Part shown: one piece after another, positions 57,870-64,000 of the stretch
How the letters are laid out: each line of letters begins with the position of its first letter
Position numbering within the stretch: the stretch's first letter is position 1
Origin: SKLM01 sp041687115
GTDB taxonomy: Bacteria; Chloroflexota; Anaerolineae; B4-G1
NCBI GenBank assembly: GCA_041687115.1
Contig: JAWLCP010000003.1
Location: 1 to 64,000, forward strand
Direction of reading: 5' to 3'
DNA length: 64,000 bases
Made by a program: the position numbers and the translations under genes
The notes under the pieces: model-generated
The model's input: only the letters and a program-made list of their open reading frames with translations
What the model was told of the DNA's origin: nothing
The model's database searches: none

Positions 57870-58151
57870 TCAGCCTCTAAGTCGGTCTCGAAGCTCCTCA
57901 AACTCAGCCGGGGTAATCTCCCCCGCTCCCAGCCGCCGCCGGGCGATCTCCAGCGGTTCCGGACCCATCTGCAGGCCCGTCGCGGCCGGCTGCCCAACCC
58001 GGCGCACCAGCCAGAACGCTCCCAGCGCCAGCAGCGCCACTAGACCGAGGAACAGGGTCACTCCGAATAGGGGGCCCAGCCACGCCAGGCCGCCCCAGCC
58101 CCCCATATGTCCCCAGCCTCCCCAACCCAAACCGCGCGCACAGAATCCCAT
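57870..58151 (-). CDS. SHOCT-domain small membrane protein
   Basis: 93 residues. Gly/Trp-rich N-terminus (GLGWGGWGHMGGWGGLAWLG), one transmembrane helix (FGVTLFLGLVALLALGAFWLV) and a C-terminal SHOCT motif (PLEIARRRLGAGEITPAEFEELRDRLR). SHOCT peptides are short helical oligomerisation modules found in many small membrane proteins. Start ATG at 58151. Co-directional with a second SHOCT gene 31 bp upstream. Confidence 0.75.
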   Translation of the reverse strand: MGFCARGLGWGGWGHMGGWGGLAWLGPLFGVTLFLGLVALLALGAFWLVRRVGQPAATGLQMGPEPLEIARRRLGAGEITPAEFEELRDRLRG

Positions 58152-58182
58152 CTTCCCTCCTTCGTATAGTTGTGCGTACGTG

Positions 58183-58404
58183 TCACGACTCTATCTGCTG
58201 ACGAATCGCTTCGTGTTCCTCGCGGCTGATCTCGCCGCGGGCGAGACGCTCATCGAGCGTGTCACGGGCTGTCGGCTCTCGCCTTTGGCCAGACAGCCCG
58301 ATGCCGCTCCCTTGATGGCGGGCCAGTGCACCGCCCCCGACCAAGACGGCGACGAGGATGCCTCCAAATAGAATCAGGCCCAGGAAACCGAATAGCAGCA
58401 TCAT
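58183..58404 (-). CDS. SHOCT-domain small membrane protein
   Basis: 73 residues. N-terminal transmembrane helix (LLFGFLGLILFGGILVAVLVGGGAL), charged loop, C-terminal SHOCT motif (DTLDERLARGEISREEHEAIRQQIE). ATG at 58404 (or 58401) after AAGGAGGTG, a near-perfect ribosome site. Upstream partner of the 93-residue SHOCT gene; together they may form a small membrane complex. Function unknown. Confidence 0.78.
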   Translation of the reverse strand: MMLLFGFLGLILFGGILVAVLVGGGALARHQGSGIGLSGQRREPTARDTLDERLARGEISREEHEAIRQQIES

Positions 58405-58509
58405 GTTTTCACCTCCTTCGCGATTGTGCCCCAGCGGGCACACCTTCCTTTTGCCTCGTCATTGTAGCGTACCGGTGGGTGCGCGACCAGAGGGATTTGG
58501 CCCGTCTGT

Positions 58510-58531
58510 GCCCCCGCCAAACGGCGGGGGC
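58510..58531. repeat. Hairpin GCCCCCGCC-AAAC-GGCGGGGGC
   Basis: A perfect 9-bp stem with an AAAC loop upstream of the SHOCT genes. The stem sequence is the same as the outer stem of the hairpin at 57808-57836. Confidence 0.5.
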
Positions 58532-58642
58532 CGAGACTGGACGACGGACACGTTGGCCAACCTGTGGGCGGTGTGGACGCGGCCGACCTACCCGGAGATG
58601 GTGACCGATTCGATATGTGAAAACTATGTTACAGATGCAGAC

Positions 58643-58686
58643 TGCAAGAAAAGAGTCTTGCATTCCGTGCCGGTTTGTGGTATACT
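58643..58686 (+). promoter_or_regulatory. Promoter and operator of the RpiR gene, leaderless
   Basis: TTGCAT (58658-58663), 17-bp spacer, TATACT (58681-58686). The predicted start of transcription is the A of ATG at 58692, so the transcript is leaderless. An inverted repeat TGCAAGA (58643-58649), 6 bp, TCTTGCA (58656-58662) overlaps the -35 box, which fits autoregulation. Confidence 0.6.
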
Positions 58687-58691
58687 CGAGT

Positions 58692-59555
58692 ATGGCACGT
58701 GGAGACGGGATCCTCGATATGATAACCGCGGCCTTCCCCGATCTCCCTCGCGGGCAGAGGCAGGTTGCCCGTTTCATCGTCGACAATGGAACCTTCGTTG
58801 CATTCGCCTCAGCAACAGAGTTGGCCGAACAGGCAGGCGTGAGTGCCGCGACCGTGGTGCGTTTCTGTCAGGCGATGGGATACGACGGCTATCCTCACCT
58901 TCGAGCAGCAGTTCGGGAGAGGTTCCGACGGTCTTTGACCACGGCCCAGCGCCTGGAGGAGCGGCTGCGCGCCCCGATTCCCAGGGACGATCTGCTGGCT
59001 CAGGTCTTCAGGAGAGGCATCCAGAACATCAAGTTCCTGATGGAGCAGATCGATCCGAGAGCCTTCGAGGCCGCGATCGATGAATTCGGTCGCGCGAACC
59101 ACATCCTCGTGGTCGGCGGGGGACTTTCGGCATCCCCCGCTATGTTCCTCTCCCACTCCCTAAAGGTGATGGGATTCTCGGTCCAGGCGGTGACTACGGG
59201 GGGCATACCGCTGTCGCTGGAGCAGAGTGCCCTGGGACCAGACGATCTCTTGGTTGCCTTCGGATTCTGGAGGTACTTTCGGCATATTGTGGCGACCATG
59301 GAATGGGCTCAGAAGAGGGGAATCCCGAGAATTGCGGTCACCGACAGTGAGGTCTCTCCATTGGCCCAGTTGGCGGACCACGCCTTCATCGCGACCACCG
59401 ATGGCGTCGGCCACAGTGTGTCCCCACTCGCGTCCACCGCGTTGGTCGAAGCCTTCATTGCGGCACTCTCGTTCGGCAGACCTAAGGAGACACTTGCAGC
59501 CCTGCGTGACGTAGACGCAGCCTACAGGGAGAGCGGCTTGCTACTGGAGGACTAG
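58692..59555 (+). CDS. RpiR-family regulator (HTH_6 + SIS)
   Basis: 287 residues. N-terminal helix-turn-helix (ILDMITAAFPDLPRGQRQVARFIVDN, ASATELAEQAGVSAATVVRFCQAMGYDGYPHL) and a SIS phosphosugar-binding fold (HILVVGGGLSASPAMFLSHSLKVMG, PDDLLVAFGFWRYFRHIVATMEWAQKRG). ATG at 58692 is used because the promoter lies over the longer in-frame start. RpiR proteins usually control sugar-phosphate catabolism. Here it faces a family-5 ABC transporter, so the ligand may differ. It probably controls that operon and itself. Confidence 0.88.
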   Translation: MARGDGILDMITAAFPDLPRGQRQVARFIVDNGTFVAFASATELAEQAGVSAATVVRFCQAMGYDGYPHLRAAVRERFRRSLTTAQRLEERLRAPIPRDDLLAQVFRRGIQNIKFLMEQIDPRAFEAAIDEFGRANHILVVGGGLSASPAMFLSHSLKVMGFSVQAVTTGGIPLSLEQSALGPDDLLVAFGFWRYFRHIVATMEWAQKRGIPRIAVTDSEVSPLAQLADHAFIATTDGVGHSVSPLASTALVEAFIAALSFGRPKETLAALRDVDAAYRESGLLLED

Positions 59556-60006
59556 TCTCGGCGATTTGAAGACAGGTGAGTCAGGAAGTTCGGCAGGGCG
59601 GCAGCCCTGCGCCTTGTCAATCAGATCCGCATGGCACGACCCAGATCCATACTCTATGACAGGTGCGCCGGGGACCACCAGGTTCCGGTTCTAGGCTGCG
59701 AGAGCCGTGCTCTTCGGGCGGGTCGCAACTAGGCATCTGATGAGCTGGGTGGACAAGGCAGCGAAGGACCCACGCCCGCCGCGGTGTCGTGGATGGTGTG
59801 TTGAGTGCAGTGGACCGCGACGCGGGCATCAGACCATCAGGAGGTGAACAGCGCCAGAACATATGACAGCTCGTGGGAAACAGGTGTGTCCGTCGACGAG
59901 ATCGACATCCAACAAAGGAGGTGACTGCGGACACAGATGAGGGCGTAGCGGAATCGACGCACTGGTTTTGAGTCACGTCTTGAAGCTCGAAAAAGGAGGA
60001 CGTATC
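59556..60006. other. 451-bp leader before the family-5 ABC operon
   Basis: GCAGGGC-GGCA-GCCCTGC (59593-59599 and 59604-59610) is a possible terminator after the RpiR gene. Three strong Shine-Dalgarno-like sequences, AGGAGGTG (59839), AAAGGAGGTGA (59914) and AAAAAGGAGGA (59990), lie in the leader. The last serves the binding protein; the others start no clear gene. No promoter stood out. Confidence 0.4.
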
Positions 60007-61716
60007 GTGTTCAATGCGAAGAGAACCATTCTAGTAGTCACATCCCTCCTTCTGCTGATAGCGTCGCTGGTCGGCTGTGCCGCTCCTACCGTTGAAGAGG
60101 TGGAGCGAGTCGTCGAGAGCACGGTAGAAGTGGAGAAGACAGTGGAAGTGGAGAAGACCGTGGAGGTGGTGGTGACACCTACCTCTCCTCCCGCCCGCGA
60201 CACGCTCACTGTAGCAATGGCGGCCGCGCCTACTTCCCTGGATCCAGCGGATCATCGCAGCCGCGAATCCGAGACGGTGATTCGCAACATGTTCGATGGA
60301 CTCGTTACTCGGGACACCCGCAGCGGCGTTCACATGGAGCTGGCTGAATCGATGGAGTGGGTGGATGAGGAGACGCTGGAGGTCAAGCTGCGTGAGGGCG
60401 TCTTGTTCCACGATGGCCAGGAGATGACCGCCGATGATGTCGTCTTCACCTTCGAGCGAATCATCAACGAGAATCAGATCGAGTATCCCGAGCCCCATAC
60501 CTCTCCCCGCAAGGGTCTTATCGCCCCTCTGGAATCGATCGAGAAGACGGATGACTATGCGGTCGTGATGCACTTCAGTGGCGCCTGGCCGCCAGCGATG
60601 CAGATGCTCGTCCACCAGCAGATCGTGCCGAAGCATTACCTGGAGGAGGTTGGTACCGAGGGGTTCATCGAACATCCCATCGGCACGGGCCCCTTCAAGT
60701 TCGTATCCGCCGAAGGCTTGGAAGAGATCGTCATGGAACGCTTCGATGATTACTACGGTGGGGCCCCGGGCCTGGAGCCAGTGGGACCAGCCTGTGTGAA
60801 GACGGCTGTCTTCCGCGTCATCCCCGAGGCATCGTCGCGAGTGGCGAGTCTGCTGGCCCGTGAGGTGGATATCATCCAATCTACACCCCCGGAGATGATC
60901 GACACCTTGGCCCAGACACCGGGCATTCAGGTCAAGACAGCGCCAAGCACTCAGCCCAAGTGGATGGAGATGAACGTCAGCATGCCACCCTTCGACGACA
61001 TGCGCGTGCGCCAGGCGATGAACCTCGCGGTCGACAAGGAGCTGATCATTGATGCGCTCTACGGCGGAAGGGCTGTTGCCCTTCCTGGACCTCTGTCACC
61101 GTACAACAACTTCGTCAACGAGGATCTGGAACCCTACCCTTACGATCCTGAGATGGCGCTGGACCTGTTGGAGGAAGCTGGCTGGACGGACTCCGATGGT
61201 GATGGCACCCTGGACAAGGACGGTCAGCCCTTCGCCTTCACGATTGACACAATTGAAGATTGGCGATCGTTGGCGGAGGCGGTGGCCGACCAGTTCCGCG
61301 CGATCGGAATCGATGCTGGTGTTCGGTTCTGGGAGTATAGCGTCGTAAAGCCCATGCTCCTGGCCGGCGAGCGCACCGCGTACTTGGACGACTGGGGAGA
61401 CTCGGCGTTCGATCCCGTCGGCCACTTCGAGGCGAAGTGGCACGGGCAGGTGGAAGGGGAGCCGTACGGACGTGGGAACTTCTCGACGTACAACAACGAA
61501 CGGGTGAACGAGCTCATCAAGCAAGGCGAGACAACGGCTGATCCGACCCAGCGGCAGGAGATCTACGATGAGGCCCAGGAGATTGTCTACGAGGAGGCGC
61601 CTGCGGTGTTCTTGATTTTGCCGGAGGAGGCCGAGGCTGCATTGGACGACATTCAGAACTGGGAGCCAGCCTCTGACAGCCGGATCAACCTACACGACGT
61701 GTGCATTGGGGAGTGA
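60007..61716 (+). CDS. ABC transporter substrate-binding lipoprotein, family 5 (peptide/nickel type)
   Basis: 569 residues. Lipoprotein signal peptide (KRTILVVTSLLLLIASLVGC, Cys24) followed by a coiled repeat spacer (VESTVEVEKTVEVEKTVEVVVTP) often seen in Chloroflexota binding proteins. SBP_bac_5 core: TSLDPADHRSRESETVIRNMFDGL, LAESMEWVDEETLEVKLREGVLFHDGQEMTADDVVFTFERI, HPIGTGPFKF, DMRVRQAMNLAVDKELII and the EAGWTDSDGDGTLDKDG calcium-like loop. GTG at 60007 follows AAAAAGGAGGA. It captures a peptide-like or small amine ligand. The permeases follow. Confidence 0.9.
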   Translation: MFNAKRTILVVTSLLLLIASLVGCAAPTVEEVERVVESTVEVEKTVEVEKTVEVVVTPTSPPARDTLTVAMAAAPTSLDPADHRSRESETVIRNMFDGLVTRDTRSGVHMELAESMEWVDEETLEVKLREGVLFHDGQEMTADDVVFTFERIINENQIEYPEPHTSPRKGLIAPLESIEKTDDYAVVMHFSGAWPPAMQMLVHQQIVPKHYLEEVGTEGFIEHPIGTGPFKFVSAEGLEEIVMERFDDYYGGAPGLEPVGPACVKTAVFRVIPEASSRVASLLAREVDIIQSTPPEMIDTLAQTPGIQVKTAPSTQPKWMEMNVSMPPFDDMRVRQAMNLAVDKELIIDALYGGRAVALPGPLSPYNNFVNEDLEPYPYDPEMALDLLEEAGWTDSDGDGTLDKDGQPFAFTIDTIEDWRSLAEAVADQFRAIGIDAGVRFWEYSVVKPMLLAGERTAYLDDWGDSAFDPVGHFEAKWHGQVEGEPYGRGNFSTYNNERVNELIKQGETTADPTQRQEIYDEAQEIVYEEAPAVFLILPEEAEAALDDIQNWEPASDSRINLHDVCIGE

Positions 61717-61754
61717 CCCCTTTCTGACCGGTCAGCACGTTGGCTGATCTAGAC

Positions 61755-61793
61755 GATCAGGGATCAAGGCGACTTTCTGCCTGATCCCTGATC
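61755..61793. terminator. Hairpin between binding protein and permease genes
   Basis: GATCAGGGATCA(A)GGC (61755-61770) pairs with GCCTGATCCCTGATC (61779-61793), one bulge. In such operons it allows less expression of permeases than binding protein. No T tract, so it may be a processing or partial terminator site. Confidence 0.55.
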
Positions 61794-61920
61794 GAATCCG
61801 AGGGAACCAGGCTGTTGTAGGTGTCGACGTGCGTTTCTGTACGTCTTGAGGGCGTTTTCATAGGCGGGCGGCGTGAGGCCTGATGCGATCGCCGGAATGG
61901 GCATCCAGAAAGGGTATTGT

Positions 61921-62931
61921 ATGCGTGCCATAAAGATTCTAGAACGCGTGCTGATTACCATACCAATTATGTTCGGCGTAGCTGTCATGGTCTTCTTTTT
62001 CATGCGGCTGACGCCCGGCGACCCGGTGGATATCATGATGGGCCAAGGTGGCGCGGTAAGCGCGGGTGAGATCGAGAACTTGAGGCGGGAGTTCCATCTT
62101 GACCAGCCGCTTCACATCCAGCTGTGGCTGTTCTTCAGAGACGCCGGACGCGGCGATCTCGGGTATTCATACATCCAGAAGCGGCCGGTTAGGGAGCTCA
62201 TCGCGGAACGGCTCCCGGCAACCATCGAACTGGCCGGAGGGGCGCTGCTCTTCGCTCTCATCGTTGCCATCCCGGTGGGTATTGTATCGGCCGTCAAGCA
62301 GAACTCCTTGGTGGACCAATTCAGTATGGCTGGCGCCTTCATCGGCACCTCCATGCCGGCGTTTTGGTTGGGCATCGTCCTGATCCTGCTATTCTCCGTG
62401 CGCTTGCGCTGGCTCCCCGTCCAGGGCCGTGTCAGCTTCGGGGCGGGGCTGGAGAAGGTCACGGGCTTCTACGTCTTGGATAGCATCTTGACCGGGAACA
62501 CGGCTGCCTTGATCAGCAGCTTGAGGCACTTGGTCCTCCCCTCGGTGGCGCTGGGGGCGACGGTGGCAGCCATCGTTGCCCGCGTGCTCCGCTCCAGCAT
62601 GGTGGAGATCCTGCGGCAGGATTACATCACTCTGGCACGGGCCAAAGGGCAGAGCGAGTTCTTGGTGGTGATGAAGCATGCCCTGCGCAACGCCCTGATT
62701 CCGACTGTGACGGTTGTGGGCCTACAAGTGGGTTCTCTGTTGGGGGGGAACATGATCGTGGAAACGGTCTTCGGGTGGCCTGGCCTAGGACGCATGGTCG
62801 TGTTGGCCATCTTCAACCGGGACTTTCCTCTGATACAAGGTACCGTGATGGTCTATGCCTTCACGTATGTGATGGCTAACCTGGTTGTGGATATTCTTTA
62901 CACGTACCTGAACCCCAAGATCACTCTCTGA
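61921..62931 (+). CDS. ABC transporter permease, DppB/OppB type
   Basis: 336 residues, six transmembrane helices. N-terminal MRAIKILERVLITIPIMFGVAVMVFFFMRLTPGDPVDIM is the family signature. GYSYIQKRPVRELIAERLPATIELA; EAA loop in the C-terminal half: LRQDYITLARAKGQSEFLVVMKHALRNALIPTVTVVGLQVG. GWPGLGRMVVLAIFNRDFPLIQG. ATG at 61921 after AAAGGG. It pairs with the DppC-type permease 33 bp downstream. The ATPase genes are not in the window. Confidence 0.93.
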   Translation: MRAIKILERVLITIPIMFGVAVMVFFFMRLTPGDPVDIMMGQGGAVSAGEIENLRREFHLDQPLHIQLWLFFRDAGRGDLGYSYIQKRPVRELIAERLPATIELAGGALLFALIVAIPVGIVSAVKQNSLVDQFSMAGAFIGTSMPAFWLGIVLILLFSVRLRWLPVQGRVSFGAGLEKVTGFYVLDSILTGNTAALISSLRHLVLPSVALGATVAAIVARVLRSSMVEILRQDYITLARAKGQSEFLVVMKHALRNALIPTVTVVGLQVGSLLGGNMIVETVFGWPGLGRMVVLAIFNRDFPLIQGTVMVYAFTYVMANLVVDILYTYLNPKITL

Positions 62932-62964
62932 GCGGATGCTGGTGACGGGCAACTGAGGAGGACT

Positions 62965-63900
62965 ATGGAGCTCACACCCGCTGCTGAGGAACCTATCAAA
63001 CGCGGAATACACGTCCTGGAGGTGCGGCTTCGCCTGCTGTGCAGCAATACGGTGTACCTGTGTGGACGCTTCCGCACCCGCCCGCTGGCGATACTCGGAG
63101 GCATCGTCGTTCTGGTGTACTTGCTGGCTGCCGTCTTTGCCCCGCAGCTTACGTCGCACGACCCTACGGAAGGAAACCTCCGGGTGCGTCTCCGGCCGCC
63201 GATGTGGACGGAGGGCGGCGACGCAGCTTATCCGCTGGGTACGGACGACCAGGGGCGGGATTTGCTGACGCGCATCACTTTTGGATCCCGGATCTCGCTG
63301 CTGGTTGGTTTGCTGGCGGTGGGAATCTCGGTGGCGATCGGGACTACGCTGGGAGCGCTGGCCGGCTACTATCGTGGGCTGCTCGACAATGTGCTGTCGC
63401 GCTTCGCCGACTTGCTGCTGGCCTTCCCCTATCTCATCTTCGCGATCGCCGTCATGGCTTTTCTCGGCCCCGGGTTTGTGAACTTACTCATGGCCCTGAC
63501 ATTCAAGGGGTGGGTGGAGTTCTTCCGCCTGGTGCGAGGAGAGATGATGTCGGAGAAAACGAAGGAGTACGTGCAGGCGGCCAAGGTGATGGGACAGGCT
63601 CCGCTGGTCATCGTCGCAAGCGAGATTATTCCCAATATCGTCCAGTCGGTCTTTGTGCTGGCCACCCTGCGTACAGGGTACATGATCATCATGGAGGCGA
63701 GTCTGAGCTTCCTCGGCCTGGGCATTCAGCCCCCCACGCCGGCATGGGGTTCGATGGTGGCGGCCGGAAGAGATTACTTGCTCACTGCTTGGTGGGCTTC
63801 TACACTGCCTGGGATCGCCATTTTGATCCTGGTTCTGTCTATCAACATCTTCGGGGAGGGGTTGAGAGATATTCTCGATCCACGACTGAGAATCGAGTGA
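62965..63900 (+). CDS. ABC transporter permease, DppC/OppC type
   Basis: 311 residues. Long cytoplasmic N-terminus, then FRTRPLAILGGIVVLVYLLAAVFAPQL, PLGTDDQGRDLLTRITFGSRISLLVGLLAVGIS (OppC_N and BPD signature) and EAA loop YVQAAKVMGQAPLVIVASEIIPNIVQSV, FLGLGIQPPTPAWGSMVAAGRDYL. ATG at 62965 after GAGGAGGA. The binding protein, DppB and this gene form one operon. Confidence 0.93.
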   Translation: MELTPAAEEPIKRGIHVLEVRLRLLCSNTVYLCGRFRTRPLAILGGIVVLVYLLAAVFAPQLTSHDPTEGNLRVRLRPPMWTEGGDAAYPLGTDDQGRDLLTRITFGSRISLLVGLLAVGISVAIGTTLGALAGYYRGLLDNVLSRFADLLLAFPYLIFAIAVMAFLGPGFVNLLMALTFKGWVEFFRLVRGEMMSEKTKEYVQAAKVMGQAPLVIVASEIIPNIVQSVFVLATLRTGYMIIMEASLSFLGLGIQPPTPAWGSMVAAGRDYLLTAWWASTLPGIAILILVLSINIFGEGLRDILDPRLRIE

Positions 63901-63940
63901 GGCGAGGCCGTTGGCTGGATTGCGGCCGTAAGGGTTGGGA

Positions 63941-64000
63941 ATGACGTTGCTGCGTGTCCTGGGGGAGCGCGAGGTAGGGCGGATTCACGAGCACGCGCTT
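63941..64000 (+). CDS. MttB-like methyltransferase, first 20 codons
   Basis: Begins at ATG 63941 after GGGTTGGGA and runs off the window. Visible: MTLLRVLGEREVGRIHEHAL. The V-L-x-E-x-E-V-x-R-I-H-E-x-x-L pattern is how trimethylamine:corrinoid methyltransferase (MttB) family proteins start. If so, it would demethylate a quaternary amine (non-pyrrolysine MttB enzymes act on glycine or proline betaine and similar). The call rests on 20 residues only. Confidence 0.4.
   Translation, partial: MTLLRVLGEREVGRIHEHAL

Noticed and set aside
1..64000. tRNA, rRNA, CRISPR, prophage or insertion sequence
   Set aside because: No tRNA-like cloverleaf, rRNA core sequence, regular repeat-spacer array, transposase or phage structural motif was seen on reading.

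Overview
The window is 64 kb of high-GC bacterial DNA (with a 100-base run of N at 3505-3604, so a draft scaffold) that most resembles Chloroflexota, probably an Anaerolineae-like lineage. The evidence is indirect: lipoproteins whose mature N-terminus carries VEKTVEVE/VVVTP-type repeats, membrane-anchored proteins with long Pro/Thr linkers (TPTP...), the mix of GH57 and GH13 alpha-glucan enzymes, and a division and cell wall (dcw) cluster with cvpA inserted and no murE. No rRNA, tRNA, CRISPR array, prophage or complete insertion sequence was found.

Layout. 1-3.5 kb: 3' end of an AmrS-like radical SAM enzyme, a lipoate ligase family gene, DUF503, a VOC protein and pyrB cut by the gap. 3.6-8.5 kb: a small-molecule handling locus (branched-chain-type binding lipoprotein, DUF2917 protein, EamA transporter, divergent MocR-type regulator). 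Its three intergenic regions carry copies of the same promoter/operator architecture. 8.5-16.8 kb: an orphan DNA methyltransferase and three alpha-glucan enzymes (GH57/DUF3536, a very large GH13, a GH57 4-alpha-glucanotransferase type). 17-22.9 kb: anchored Ig-like protein, pth, mfd, two small membrane proteins and an SCP2 protein, ending at a clear terminator. 23-27 kb: iron alcohol dehydrogenase, tungsten aldehyde oxidoreductase and a beta-helix lipoprotein.

27.1-44.6 kb: the dcw cluster mraZ-rsmH-ftsL-pbp-murF-mraY-murD-ftsW-murG-cvpA-murC-(54-aa basic ORF)-murB-ddl-ftsQ-ftsA-ftsZ, all on the + strand, preceded by a TATAAT promoter and three 10-bp-spaced GTGGGG repeats that match the known MraZ operator pattern. 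These genes make lipid II, flip and polymerise it, and form the Z ring.

45-51.6 kb: a redox locus (ferric-reductase-like flavocytochrome with a 33-aa membrane peptide downstream, divergent pentaheme cytochrome, PepSY-like protein) and a NarL-type two-component system with a permease. 51.6-56 kb: a decayed membrane-protein gene, then nadB and a NadC-NadA fusion for de novo NAD synthesis. 56.2-58.4 kb: C39-peptidase/TPR protein and two SHOCT proteins. 58.6-64 kb: RpiR regulator followed by a family-5 ABC transporter (binding protein, two permeases) and the first 20 codons of what looks like an MttB-family methyltransferase.

The strongest candidates for something undescribed are the MocR-type regulon with triplicated promoter regions, leaderless regulator genes, the NadC-NadA fusion and the unannotated small ORFs. 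All functional calls come from reading motifs by eye; none was checked by database search.
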